This document shows positions 7,344 through 16,685 of a stretch of DNA of 64,000 nucleotides, piece after piece; within the stretch, counting starts at the first letter, position 1, and each line of letters begins with the position of its first letter. The position numbers were made by a program, and so were the translations under genes. Source of the DNA: Pseudomonas sp. M47T1 (lineage in GTDB: Bacteria > Pseudomonadota > Gammaproteobacteria > Pseudomonadales > Pseudomonadaceae); contig NZ_AJWX01000017.1 in assembly GCF_000263855.1 (NCBI RefSeq), positions 62,001-126,000 of the forward strand, read 5' to 3'. Under the pieces are notes generated by a model. It worked only from the letters and a program-made list of their open reading frames with translations, was not told where the DNA came from and searched no databases.

Positions 7344-9725
7344 GTGTTGAAGAAAACACTGTTCCAACTGCACTGGTTTTTCGGTATCACCGCAGGGCTG
7401 GTCCTGGCCCTGATGGGCGTGACCGGCGCGCTGGTGTCTTTTCAGGATGAAATACTGCAAGCCCTGAACCCCACCACCCTCAAGGTGCAGATGCAGGACA
7501 GCGGCGTGCTGCCGCCTGCGGCACTGGTGCCCAAGCTGGAAGCGGCCCAGGGTAAGTCCATCGCCGCCTTGTGGGTGGAAGCCGACACCGGCCTGGCATC
7601 ACGTGTTTTCTTCACCCCGCCACCGGGCGAGCGCCGGGGCGAGCTGCGTTACTTCAATGCCTACAACGGCGAAATGCTGGGCGATGTGATCGGCGACGGC
7701 TTCTTCGGCTTCACCCTGCAACTGCACCGCTTCCTGGCCATGGGTGAAATCGGCAAGAACATCACCGGCGCCTGCACCTTGATACTGGTGTTTTTCTGCC
7801 TCTCGGGCCTGTACCTGCGCTGGCCGCGCCAAGCACTGAACTGGCGCGCCTGGCTCACGCTTGAATGGGCTAAGAAAGGCCGTGCCTTCAACTGGGACCT
7901 GCACGCCGTGGCCGGCACCTGGTGCCTGCTGTTCTACCTGCTGCTGTCGATCACGGGCCTGTGCTGGTCCTATGACTGGGTGCGCGAGGGCCTGACCTCA
8001 CTGTTGACCGATGCCCCCAAGGCACACGAACAAGGCCAGCAGCGCGGCCGGGGCAAGCGCCCCATGCCGCCCAGTGGCCCGGTGGAAGTCAACTACGACG
8101 CAGTCTGGGACAGCATCCGCGACCAGGCCGGCCCTGAGCTTCGCGCCTACAACCTGCGCCTGGCACCGCAAGGCCAGCCGCTGACGGTGTTCTACCTGCT
8201 GAACGACGCACCCCATGATCGCGCCTACAACAGCCTGATCATCGAGCCGCTGTCGGGCAAGGTCCGCCACAGCGAACGCTTCGCCGACAAGGCCCTGGGC
8301 GGGCAGTTGCTGGACAGCGTCTACGCCCTGCACGTGGGCAGCTATTTCGGCCTGACCGGGCGTATCCTCAACACCGTGGCGGCCATGAGCATGCCGCTGT
8401 TCTTCATCACTGGCTGGTTGCTGTACCTGGACCGCCGCCGCAAGAAGCGCCAGGTGCGCGTGGCGCGCCAAGGCCTTGATGGCGGTGCGGCCCAAGGCAA
8501 TGCCTGGTTGGTCGGCTTCGCCAGTCAGAGTGGTTTCGCCGAACAACTGGCGTGGCAAAGCGCCGGTCAGTTGCAGGCCGCCGGCCTTGCCGTGCGCGTG
8601 GAACCCCTGGCGCGCCTCACCGAACAGGACCTGCGCCAGGCCAGCCATGCGCTATTTGTGGTCAGCACCTTCGGCGACGGCGAAGCGCCAGACCACGCCC
8701 GCAGCTTCGAGCGCAAGGTACTCGGCCAAGCCTGGTCGCTGTCGCACCTGAACTACGCCGTGCTGGCCCTGGGCGACCGCCAGTACCAGCACTTCTGCGG
8801 CTTTGGCCAACGCCTGCACCACTGGTTGACCGAGCGCGGTGCACGCAGCGCGTTTGCCCCGGTGGAAGTCGATAGCGCCGATCCACTGCCCCTGCAACAC
8901 TGGCAGGAACAACTGGGCCAGCTCACCGGCGCGCAGCCGATCATGGCCTGGCAGGCGCCGCTGTATGAAAACTGGACGCTGAGCGAACGGCGCCTGCTGA
9001 ACCCCGGCAGCCAAGGCGCCCCGGTGTTCCTGCTGGGCCTGACGCCACCGGCGCCGCACAGCTGGGAAGCCGGCGACCTGGTTGAAATGATGCCGCGCCT
9101 GAGCACCGACGTGCCGCTGAGCACCCAGGCGCGTGAATACTCCATCGCCTCCCTGCCCGCCGACGGTCCACTGGAACTGATCGTGCGCCAGGAACGCCAC
9201 CCTGATGGTAGCCTGGGCCTGGGCTCCGGCTGGCTCACTGAACATGCACCGCTGGGCGCGGCCATCAGGCTGCACGTGCGGCGCAACGCCGGCTTCCACG
9301 CGCCCAAGCCCGACGCGCCGGTTATCCTCATCGGTAACGGCACCGGCCTGGCCGGCCTGCGCAGCCTGCTCAAGGCGCGCATCGCCAAGGGCCAGGCGCG
9401 CAACTGGCTGATCTTCGGCGAACGCCACCTCGCCCACGACTTCCTGTGCCAGGACGAACTGCAAGGCTGGCTGGCCAATGGCAACCTGCAACGCCTGGAC
9501 CTGGCCTTTTCGCGCGACCAGGCGAAGAAAATCTACGTCCAGGACCGCCTGCGCGAAAACGCCCGCGAGCTACGTGAATGGGTCGCCGACGGCGCGGTTA
9601 TCTACGTGTGCGGCAGCCTGCAAGGCATGGCCGGCGGCGTGGACGCAGTGCTGCGCGAAGTACTGGGCAACGACACCGTGGACTCCCTCACCGAGCAGGC
9701 ACGTTACCGCCGAGACGTTTATTGA
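7344..9725 (+). CDS. PepSY-domain / flavodoxin-FAD-NADPH reductase fusion protein
   Basis: 793 residues, inner membrane. About 1-380 is a PepSY_TM unit with several membrane helices (first at about 9-33). About 388-520 is a flavodoxin domain (WLVGFASQSGFAEQLA binds FMN phosphate; FGDGEAPDHA). About 540-793 is a ferredoxin-reductase module with FAD motif REYSIAS and a CysJ-like end RDVY. The architecture moves electrons from NADPH via FAD and FMN across the membrane, a plausible ferric-siderophore reductase for the receptor upstream. The GTG at 7344 is supported by AAGGTGA at 7331. Often annotated as sulfite reductase flavoprotein because of the C-terminal half; no CysI is nearby, so I prefer iron reduction (inference). 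Confidence 0.85.
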   Translation: MLKKTLFQLHWFFGITAGLVLALMGVTGALVSFQDEILQALNPTTLKVQMQDSGVLPPAALVPKLEAAQGKSIAALWVEADTGLASRVFFTPPPGERRGELRYFNAYNGEMLGDVIGDGFFGFTLQLHRFLAMGEIGKNITGACTLILVFFCLSGLYLRWPRQALNWRAWLTLEWAKKGRAFNWDLHAVAGTWCLLFYLLLSITGLCWSYDWVREGLTSLLTDAPKAHEQGQQRGRGKRPMPPSGPVEVNYDAVWDSIRDQAGPELRAYNLRLAPQGQPLTVFYLLNDAPHDRAYNSLIIEPLSGKVRHSERFADKALGGQLLDSVYALHVGSYFGLTGRILNTVAAMSMPLFFITGWLLYLDRRRKKRQVRVARQGLDGGAAQGNAWLVGFASQSGFAEQLAWQSAGQLQAAGLAVRVEPLARLTEQDLRQASHALFVVSTFGDGEAPDHARSFERKVLGQAWSLSHLNYAVLALGDRQYQHFCGFGQRLHHWLTERGARSAFAPVEVDSADPLPLQHWQEQLGQLTGAQPIMAWQAPLYENWTLSERRLLNPGSQGAPVFLLGLTPPAPHSWEAGDLVEMMPRLSTDVPLSTQAREYSIASLPADGPLELIVRQERHPDGSLGLGSGWLTEHAPLGAAIRLHVRRNAGFHAPKPDAPVILIGNGTGLAGLRSLLKARIAKGQARNWLIFGERHLAHDFLCQDELQGWLANGNLQRLDLAFSRDQAKKIYVQDRLRENARELREWVADGAVIYVCGSLQGMAGGVDAVLREVLGNDTVDSLTEQARYRRDVY

Positions 9726-9728
9726 CCT

Positions 9729-9792
9729 GTAGCAGCGGCCGAAAGGCCGCGTCACACACCGAGTCTCAAGACGCAGCCTTTGGCTGCTGTAC
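9729..9792. repeat. Palindromic repeat pair, family D
   Basis: Two inverted units: GTAGCAGCGGCCGAAAGGCC and, about 25 bases on, ACGCAGCCTTTGGCTGCTGT. A close relative is at 34998-35084. The rest of 9793-10144 shows no gene I can support; it presumably holds the promoter of the 10145 gene. Confidence 0.65.
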
Positions 9793-10144
9793 GAAACCTC
9801 TGTAGCCGATACCGTTGGCTGCAGCTATTCGTGCAGGGGCCTCGCAACGGTCGAGCCTGCGATATGCATCGGGATGTAGGGAGGGTGAAGCCAGCGGGTG
9901 GGAACGGCGAGGGTTTTCAAAGAGAACGCTTAACGGGACATCTCTCCACTTTGCATGGGTTGCTCATACAGATTCAAGGTATCACACCCCGTTTCAAGCC
10001 ACAGGTAACAGCCAGTCGCGAAGGTCGGGCAGCGGTGCGCTGGCGTCGACGAAAAGCACGGGGTTTGAGGTACAGTTGCTGGCGCTGGGTATGAAGTCTG
10101 ACTTCGATTCTCAAGGCCTTACAACCATGCAGGAGCAGGAAACA

Positions 10145-10534
10145 ATGCAGGACACATTGATCGCAAAAGCCCGCCAGAGCGTCATCGACGTGCACGTACT
10201 GATCCAGCAGGTGCTCGGCAAGGACGGTGTCGCCATTCCCGAACTCATGAGCCGCTTCGCGCCCGAGTTCACCATGGTCACGCCCAAGGGCATGGAACTG
10301 ACACGCCCCCAGACCGAGGTATTCTTCAACGCCAATATCGGCGCACGCGCAGGGCTGGACATTGTGCTGGAGGACTTTCGCACCGTGGCCGTGGACGGGC
10401 AGACCGTGACGTTGCGCTATACCGAGATCCAGCACCTGAACGGCCAGCGCGGGGCGCGGTTATCCGTGGCGGTGCTGCGGGTGACCGAGGCGGCGACGCT
10501 GTGGCTGTATTTGCAGGAGACGGCGTTGCCATAA
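10145..10534 (+). CDS. Small conserved protein of NTF2/SnoaL-like appearance, function unknown
   Basis: 129 residues, no signal peptide or membrane segment, starting MQDTLIAKARQSVIDVHVLI. An N-terminal amphipathic helix pair is followed by strand-rich sequence (VTLRYTEIQHLNG, ARLSVAVLRVTE, WLYLQETALP), which resembles the cone-shaped NTF2/DUF4440 fold; no catalytic residues can be assigned. The ATG at 10145 is preferred over the in-frame ATG at 10127 because AGGAG and AGGA (10131-10140) lie between the two. It is a single gene, followed by a toxin-gene remnant. Confidence 0.65.
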   Translation: MQDTLIAKARQSVIDVHVLIQQVLGKDGVAIPELMSRFAPEFTMVTPKGMELTRPQTEVFFNANIGARAGLDIVLEDFRTVAVDGQTVTLRYTEIQHLNGQRGARLSVAVLRVTEAATLWLYLQETALP

Positions 10535-10574
10535 GCCTAACGTTGCGAGTATCTGCCTACGCGGTTTTCAGAAG

Positions 10575-10739
10575 GCTCCCCCACCGCTGGCCGGCAGCGG
10601 TTGCGGCACACAGGGGGCAATACGGGTGAACCAGGTCCGCACGCTGGACCTGGATGCACGTGGGGCAAGGCGAATTGAAAAAGTGCCGCAGGCGATCATT
10701 GACGACGCCTTGGCGCGAATGCAGGCCATCGTTGAATAA
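10575..10739 (+). pseudogene. Remnant of a MazF/PemK/ChpB-family mRNA interferase toxin (C-terminal third only)
   Basis: In one frame the DNA reads PPLAGSGCGTQGAIRVNQVR, then TLDLDARGARRIEK and a helix ending ALARMQAIVE before TAA at 10737. This matches the C-terminal part of ChpB/PemK-like endoribonucleases: a PL-x-G-x-G-x-x-T-x-G strand, a DQPR/NQVR strand, D-x-x-ARG-x-x, and a final helix. The N-terminal two thirds, with the start and the early catalytic residues, are absent: upstream is the stop of the 10145 gene only about 40 bases away, and no antitoxin gene is visible. A dead fragment left by deletion or insertion. Confidence 0.65.
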
Positions 10740-10775
10740 GCCGCAGCCTGGCGGCCGCGGCTAGTTTCGGTTTGT

Positions 10776-12509
10776 TTAAGCCGGCTCGGCCGTCAGTTCC
10801 ACCACTTCAGCCTTCTTGATCACCGCATACACCACTGCCGTGACCACCGCACCTGCGGTAATCGCCAGCAAATACAGCAACGCATGGTTGATGGCATTGG
10901 GGATCAGCATCACGAACAGCCCCCCATGGGGCGCCATCAGCTTGCAACCGAAGTACATGGACAACGCCCCGGTCAGCGCACCACCGGCGATGCTGGCCGG
11001 GATCACGCGCAGCGGGTCCTTGGCGGCGAACGGGATGGCGCCTTCAGAGATAAAGCACAGGCCCAGTACCAGCGCGGCCTTGCCGGCTTCGCGCTCGCTT
11101 TGGGCGAACTTGCGCCGAGCCAGGAAGGTGGCGATGCCCAGGCCAATGGGCGGCACCATGCCGGCCGCCATGGTGGCCGCCATCGGCGCGTAGCTTTGTG
11201 ACGCCAGCAGGCCCACCGAGAACGCATACGCGGCCTTGTTGATCGGGCCGCCCAGGTCCACGCACATCATGCCGCCCAGCAGTACACCCAACAGGATCGC
11301 GTTGGTGGTGCCCATGCTGTCAAGGAAGTGGGTCAGGGCTTCGAGCATGCCGGCCACCGGCTTGCCCACCACGTAGATCATCACCAGGCCCGTGAACAGG
11401 CTGGCGAACAACGGAATGATCAGGATCGGCTTCAGCGCTTCCAGGCTGGTGGGCAGCCGCGCGTACCGGTTGATGGACTTGGCGGCGTAGCCGGCAATGA
11501 AGCCTGCGACAATGCCGCCAATGAAGCCCGCCCCCAGGGTGCTGGCCAGCAGGCCGCCGATCATGCCCGGCGCCAGGCCCGGCCGGTCGGCGATGGAATA
11601 GGCAATGTAGCCGGCCAGCAGCGGCACCATCAGTTTGAAGGCGCTGTCACCACCGATCTGCATCAGGGCAGCGGCCAGGGTGCCGGGCTCCTTGAACGCG
11701 GTGATGCCGAACACGAACGACAGGGCAATCATCAAGCCGCCCGCCACCACCATCGGCAGCATGTACGACACGCCCGTGAGCAGGTGTTTGTAGGCGCCGG
11801 TCTTTTCCTGTTTGGCCGGCGCTGTGCCCGCGTTGGCCGCCGCCTCAGGCTTGCCTTCGGCCAGCGCCTTGTCGAGGGTGGCCCTGGCTTGTTTCAAGGC
11901 AATGCCGGTGCCGCAACGGTAGATGCGCTTGCCGGCGAAACGCTCGGTGGCCACATCAATGTCAGCCGCCAACAACACCACGTCGGCGTCCTGGATGGCC
12001 AGGGCGCTGAGCGGGTTGCGCGCACCTACCGAGCCCTGTGTTTCAACTTGCAGGTCGTAGCCCATTTGCTTGGCGGCGGTCTGCAAGGCCTCAGCGGCCA
12101 TAAAGGTATGCGCCACGCCCGTGGGGCAGGCGGTGATGGCAACGATGCGCGGGGCACGCTCACTAACGGCCGCGGGCACAGTGGTGGCCTGCGAAGGCTC
12201 ATGTACACGCGCTTGCTCGGCGGCCTGGCGCAGAAAGCCTTCGGCATCCTGCAGGGCGGCGGCCGGGGTGCTCTGGAACAGGCGCTTGCCCACAAAGCGG
12301 CTGAGGTCGATGGGGCCGGTGTTCACCACCAGCACCCAGTCGGCCGCCTCGATGGCCGCTGGCGACAGGCGGTTTTCCGGACGTTGCGGGTCGTGCACTT
12401 CAACGCTGGTGCTCCAGCCCTGACGCTGCGCTACCGCATCAAGCAGGCGGGCACTGAGCACACTGGAAACGCGGCCGTTGGGGCAGGCCGTGACAATGGC
12501 AAGTTTCAT
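10776..12509 (-). CDS. fruA: Fructose PTS permease EIIB'BC (FruA)
   Basis: 577 residues, inner membrane. Order: IIB' (about 1-105), IIB (about 120-220) and IIC (about 235-565, eight to ten membrane segments). IIB carries the phosphorylated Cys128 in ITACPTGVAHTF; unusually the first copy also keeps Cys9 in VTACPNGR. It transports fructose and releases fructose 1-phosphate using phosphate passed from FruB. It is the last gene of the fruB-fruK-fruA operon, starting 11 bases after the fruK stop. A weak stem (AGCCGC/GCGGCT, about 10740-10762) may end the transcript. Confidence 0.95.
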   Translation of the reverse strand: MKLAIVTACPNGRVSSVLSARLLDAVAQRQGWSTSVEVHDPQRPENRLSPAAIEAADWVLVVNTGPIDLSRFVGKRLFQSTPAAALQDAEGFLRQAAEQARVHEPSQATTVPAAVSERAPRIVAITACPTGVAHTFMAAEALQTAAKQMGYDLQVETQGSVGARNPLSALAIQDADVVLLAADIDVATERFAGKRIYRCGTGIALKQARATLDKALAEGKPEAAANAGTAPAKQEKTGAYKHLLTGVSYMLPMVVAGGLMIALSFVFGITAFKEPGTLAAALMQIGGDSAFKLMVPLLAGYIAYSIADRPGLAPGMIGGLLASTLGAGFIGGIVAGFIAGYAAKSINRYARLPTSLEALKPILIIPLFASLFTGLVMIYVVGKPVAGMLEALTHFLDSMGTTNAILLGVLLGGMMCVDLGGPINKAAYAFSVGLLASQSYAPMAATMAAGMVPPIGLGIATFLARRKFAQSEREAGKAALVLGLCFISEGAIPFAAKDPLRVIPASIAGGALTGALSMYFGCKLMAPHGGLFVMLIPNAINHALLYLLAITAGAVVTAVVYAVIKKAEVVELTAEPA

Positions 12510-12520
12510 CGCAATCCCTC

Positions 12521-13462
12521 TTATTGTTCTGTCAGCGTGCGTACGCAGACGCCGCTTTCGAGCCGCGCCAGCAAGGCGTGGTCACTGATACCGAAACCGA
12601 TCTGGCTGACCGCCATGGCGGCGATGGCCGTGGCGGTGGCCAACGCCTGTTCTGGCGTGGTGCCCGTCAGCAGGCCGTGGACCATGCCGGCCAGCAGCGA
12701 ATCACCGGCGCCCACGGTGCTGGCGATGTCCACGGTGGGTGGCAGCGCTTGCAAGGTACCCTGGGCACTGAACCAGGTAACGCCCTGGGCGCCCTGGGAA
12801 ATCACCACATGCTCGACGCCCTGGGCATGCAGGCGACGGGCCACGGTGGCCTGCTGCTGGGGGGTGTCGACGCGCTCGCCGAGCACTTCGCTCAACTCGT
12901 CGGTATTGGGTTTGATCAGCCAGGGCTGGGTGGCCAGGCCAGCTCGCAGGGCGGCGCCGCTGGTGTCCAGCGCCACTCTCAGGCCCATGGCGCGCAGGCG
13001 CTCCAGCAGGGCTTGGAGCCACTGCGCAGTGATGCCGCGCGGCAGGCTGCCGGCCACCACCACGGCGTCGTGGCCGGGAGCAATCTGTTCCAGGCGGGCG
13101 AGCAACGCCGCCTGGGCGTCTTCATCAACGAAAGCGCCCGGCCCGTTGAGGTCGGTGATACGCCCACCGCTTTCGGCCAGCTTGATGTTGCTGCGGGTTT
13201 CGCCCGGCACGCGGATAAACTGATCGTCAAAGCCACGGGCCTTGAACAGCGCCTCGAACGGCAAGGCATTGTCCTGGCCCAGAAAACCAGTCACGGTCAG
13301 TTGATGACCCAGGTCGGCCAGCACTTGGGCCACGTTGACGCCCTTGCCAGCTGCATGGCTGTGCAGGGCAGTGCTGCGGTTGACGTCGCCCACCAGCAGG
13401 CTGTTGAGCTCCACGGTGAGGTCCAGCGCCGGGTTCAGGGTGAGGGTCAGAATCTTGGCCAT
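12521..13462 (-). CDS. fruK: 1-Phosphofructokinase
   Basis: 313 residues, PfkB/ribokinase family. Converts fructose 1-phosphate to fructose 1,6-bisphosphate with ATP, in the cytosol. The N-terminal LTLNPALDLTVEL and GKGVNVAQVLADLG form the sugar-phosphate side; the C-terminal signature TVGAGDSLLAGMVHGLL contains the anion hole and catalytic Asp. Its ATG overlaps the fruB stop (TAATG), implying coupled translation. In Pseudomonas the pathway also sets the level of fructose 1-phosphate, the effector of Cra. Confidence 0.95.
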   Translation of the reverse strand: MAKILTLTLNPALDLTVELNSLLVGDVNRSTALHSHAAGKGVNVAQVLADLGHQLTVTGFLGQDNALPFEALFKARGFDDQFIRVPGETRSNIKLAESGGRITDLNGPGAFVDEDAQAALLARLEQIAPGHDAVVVAGSLPRGITAQWLQALLERLRAMGLRVALDTSGAALRAGLATQPWLIKPNTDELSEVLGERVDTPQQQATVARRLHAQGVEHVVISQGAQGVTWFSAQGTLQALPPTVDIASTVGAGDSLLAGMVHGLLTGTTPEQALATATAIAAMAVSQIGFGISDHALLARLESGVCVRTLTEQ

Positions 13463-16335
13463 TACGATTTCTCCACCAGGGCGCGCACATCGGCGGCGCT
13501 GCCCAGGCCCAACGCAGTCTGCGCCAGGCTTTGCGCTTGGCTCAGGGTCAATTCACGCACCCCGGCTTTTACCTCGGCGATACTGCGCGCCGAGACACTC
13601 AATTCATCCACGCCCAAGCCCACCAGCAACGGCACGGCCACCGGGTCTGCGGCCAGCTCGCCGCAAATGCCCACCCACTTGCCATGGGCATGGGCGGCGC
13701 GCACGGTGATGTCGATCAATTGCAGCACCGCCGGGTGCAGGCCGTCGGCCTGGGCCGACAAGGTGGGGTGGCCGCGGTCTATGGCCAGGGTGTACTGGGT
13801 CAGGTCGTTGGTGCCGACGCTGAAGAAGTCCACTTCCCTGGCCAGCACCGGCGCCAGCAAGGCCGCCGACGGCACTTCGATCATGATCCCCAGTTGCAGG
13901 TCGGCCACCGGTATTTCCTGACGCAGACGTTGGGTCATGTCGCGCGCCTGGCGCCACTCTTCGACGCCGCCCACCATGGGGAACATGATGCGCAGCGGGC
14001 GGTTGTCGGCGGCGCGCAACAGCGCGCGCAGTTGGCTTTCCATGACGTCGGGGCGTTGCAGGGTCAGGCGAATGCCGCGCACGCCGAGGAAGGGGTTTTC
14101 TTCCTTGGCAATCGGCCAGTAGGACAACGGCTTGTCGCCGCCCACGTCCAAGGTGCGCACCACCAGCGGCCGACCGGCCAGGCCGTCGAGCACGCGGCGG
14201 TATTCAGCTTCCTGGATGGCTTCGTCCGGGGCCTGGGAGTGGGCCATGAAAATCAGTTCGGTGCGCAACAGGCCCACGCCTTCGGCGCCCTGCTCCACTG
14301 CGGCTTTGACGCCGGCGCTTTCGCCGATGTTGGCGAACACTTCCACGGCATGGCCGTCACGCGTGACGGCAGTTTCCAGGCGGCGGGCATTGGCCGCCTC
14401 CTGGCGCACGGCACGCTGTTCACGCTCTTCAATGGCCTGCTGACGCACCTCATCGCTGGGGTCGACAGTCAATTGGCCGCGCTGGCCATCAAGCATCAAC
14501 GGGCAACCGGGCTTGAGCAGCAGCACCGCTTCACCGGCGCCGACAATGGCCGGGATGCCCAAGGCACGGGCGACGATGGCGCTGTGGGCCGTGGCGCCGC
14601 CGCGGGCGGTGAGAATGCCGGCCACTCGCGCCGGGTCCAGGCGGGCGACGTCGGAGGGGCCCACTTCGTCCATCACCAGAATGTAGGGCTGGTCCGGCTC
14701 ATCGGCGCTTTCCACGCCACACAGTTGCGCCAGCACGCGGCGGCCGATGTCGCGCAGGTCGGCGGCGCGCTCGGCCAGCAGTGCGTCCTGCAGGCTTTCC
14801 TGCTGCACAGCGGCGGCTTCGATCACGCTGATCCAGGCGGCCGGGGCGCTTTCTCCCTGCTTCAGGCGGGCGGCCACTTCGTCGGTCAACGCCGGGTCGT
14901 CGAGCATTTCCTGGTGGGTGACAAAGATCTCGCGGATGGCTTTGGCCTGGCTGCGGCGGATCAAGCCTTCGATGTCTTCGCGCACCTGCACCAGGGCGCT
15001 TTGCAGGCGCTGGTGCTCGACGTCGTGAGACTCGCCACGCAGCGGATAGTCGAATGCCTGCAACACTTGAACATGGGCCGGGCCCATGGCGATGCCAGGC
15101 GCGGCGGCAATACCGTTGATCTGCTGGCCCGCCACCGGCGCCTGAACCTTGGCCGTGACGACCAGCGTTTCTTCAACCCGCACCACCGTGGTTTCGACCA
15201 TGGGCGGCAACGGTTCGACGTGCTCGCCAAGCCCCGCCGCCACCGCTGCCAGCAAGGCCGGCAGGGCATCATCGGCAACCGTCGGTTCGGCAATGAATTC
15301 CAGCACCTGGCCGCGTCGGGCGCCCAGGCTCAGCAGCTTGCTCAGGCTCTTGGCCGACACCGCCGGTGCGTGGCTGTCCACCAGGCGCAGGCGAATCTCG
15401 CCCTCGAAGCTTTTCGCCAACTGCGCCAGCTCCTTGGCCGGGCGGGCGTGCAAGCCATGGGCGTTGGCCAAGGCGATGCGCGCGCTGGGCCAGTCGGCCG
15501 GCACTTCGCCGCCCAGCACTTCCAGCACCGCGCGGGTGCTGGTGGCGCGGCCCAGTTCCTGGCCCCGGCCTTCGATCAGCAAGGCGCACAGGCGCTCCAG
15601 CAGGGCTTGGTGGGCCTCGCCCAGGCTGGCCAGGCAAAACAGCCCGGTCAGTGGCTGGCCCAGGTAACGCAGCGGCTGCTGCGGGGTGACGAACGCCAGG
15701 CCCGGTTTTTTCACGGTCTGTTCGCTGTGCAACCACCATAGGCCATCGCCCAGCGGCAGCGCTTCTACCTGCTGCAACACGGCGGCAAAGCCATTGCTGA
15801 CGCAGTCGGCCTGGCGCAGCAGGCGCGCGCCACGCCACACCAGTTCTTCAAAATCTTCGGCGGGCACGCTCAGGCTGATCATCTGCGCGTCCAGGGCCAG
15901 TTCCTGTGGCGCGCCCTGCAACAGTTTCAGCAGCGCTTCGGGCGAACCTGCGCGGCGCAACGCCTGGCCCAGGTCGGTTTCGCCCAAGGCACGGGTCAGC
16001 AGTTGCAGCAGGCGCAAATGCTCGTCCGACTTGGCCGCAATGCCAATGGCCAGGTACACGATGTGGCCGTCGCCCCAGTCCACGCCGTCGGGGAACTGCA
16101 ACAACCGCACGCCGGTGGCGAACACCAGGTCGCGGGTTTCGGGGGTGCCGTGGGGAATGGCAATGCCCTGCCCCAGGAACGTCGAGCCCTGGGCCTCACG
16201 GGCTTGCAGGCCAGCCAGGTAACCGTCGGCCACCAGGCCATCGGCAACCAGCTTCTCGGCGAGCAAGTGCAGGGCCGCGGACTTATCCACAGCGCTCTGG
16301 CCCATGGATATCTGCTCTATAGTGAGCTCGAGCAT
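13462..16335 (-). CDS. fruB: Fructose-specific PTS multiphosphoryl transfer protein EIIA-HPr-EI (FruB)
   Basis: 957 residues, cytosolic. EIIA-Fru occupies about 1-145 with the phosphorylated His62 in AIPHGTPETRD. A linker region is followed by an HPr domain (about 285-365, NAHGLHARPAKEL with the active His) and Enzyme I (about 405-957: RGGATAHSAIVARA holds the active His; FFSVGTNDLTQYTLA and GICGELA are PEP-site motifs). All soluble relay steps from PEP to FruA are therefore in one chain. AGGAGA precedes the ATG at 16335. The upstream region holds a Cra operator and the divergent cra gene. Confidence 0.95.
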   Translation of the reverse strand: MLELTIEQISMGQSAVDKSAALHLLAEKLVADGLVADGYLAGLQAREAQGSTFLGQGIAIPHGTPETRDLVFATGVRLLQFPDGVDWGDGHIVYLAIGIAAKSDEHLRLLQLLTRALGETDLGQALRRAGSPEALLKLLQGAPQELALDAQMISLSVPAEDFEELVWRGARLLRQADCVSNGFAAVLQQVEALPLGDGLWWLHSEQTVKKPGLAFVTPQQPLRYLGQPLTGLFCLASLGEAHQALLERLCALLIEGRGQELGRATSTRAVLEVLGGEVPADWPSARIALANAHGLHARPAKELAQLAKSFEGEIRLRLVDSHAPAVSAKSLSKLLSLGARRGQVLEFIAEPTVADDALPALLAAVAAGLGEHVEPLPPMVETTVVRVEETLVVTAKVQAPVAGQQINGIAAAPGIAMGPAHVQVLQAFDYPLRGESHDVEHQRLQSALVQVREDIEGLIRRSQAKAIREIFVTHQEMLDDPALTDEVAARLKQGESAPAAWISVIEAAAVQQESLQDALLAERAADLRDIGRRVLAQLCGVESADEPDQPYILVMDEVGPSDVARLDPARVAGILTARGGATAHSAIVARALGIPAIVGAGEAVLLLKPGCPLMLDGQRGQLTVDPSDEVRQQAIEEREQRAVRQEAANARRLETAVTRDGHAVEVFANIGESAGVKAAVEQGAEGVGLLRTELIFMAHSQAPDEAIQEAEYRRVLDGLAGRPLVVRTLDVGGDKPLSYWPIAKEENPFLGVRGIRLTLQRPDVMESQLRALLRAADNRPLRIMFPMVGGVEEWRQARDMTQRLRQEIPVADLQLGIMIEVPSAALLAPVLAREVDFFSVGTNDLTQYTLAIDRGHPTLSAQADGLHPAVLQLIDITVRAAHAHGKWVGICGELAADPVAVPLLVGLGVDELSVSARSIAEVKAGVRELTLSQAQSLAQTALGLGSAADVRALVEKS

Positions 16336-16505
16336 GGCAATCTCCTTTGCAGCATCCAGTGGATGCAGAAGTCTTGTTTTAAGGGTTCAGCATAGGGCTG
16401 AAATCATCGCCCGTTCAGCCCCAGGCCGGGTGTCGCCATCAGCTCACTCACTGCGGACCGTTACCTGACGGACCGGACAGATTTTTTTCGGCAGAAAACC
16501 TGCAA

Positions 16506-16519
16506 GCTGAATCGTTTAA
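16506..16519. promoter_or_regulatory. Cra (FruR) operator in the fruB-cra intergenic region
   Basis: GCTGAATCGTTTAA agrees with every position of the Cra consensus RSTGAAWCSNTHHW. It lies 170 bases upstream of the fruB ATG and 167 upstream of the cra start, able to repress fruBKA until fructose 1-phosphate appears. The 350-base gap 16336-16685 otherwise shows only promoter-like sequence. Confidence 0.75.
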
Positions 16520-16685
16520 CCTAGAATGACAGGCACGTTACCCGATAATCTTCAGGCATTGAAGCCCAACCTACCGGTGGCACTGCGACAATAGTCGCCT
16601 GCCGCCGCCAGCAAAGATGGTGAAGAATGCGCCGGGCAGCGCCTGCAGACCCGGTGCCGCGCTTCGTAAAACAAGGAATACTCGG

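Noticed and set aside
7344..9725. Assimilatory sulfite reductase alpha subunit (CysJ)
   Set aside because: The N-terminal membrane PepSY part and iron-uptake neighbours do not fit CysJ; no CysI gene nearby.
13531..15741. Long plus-strand frame antisense to fruB
   Set aside because: Shadow of the EIIA-HPr-EI coding frame; composition is His/Gln/Arg-rich and no motif is seen. The same applies to the frame at 58332-60104 opposite ileS.
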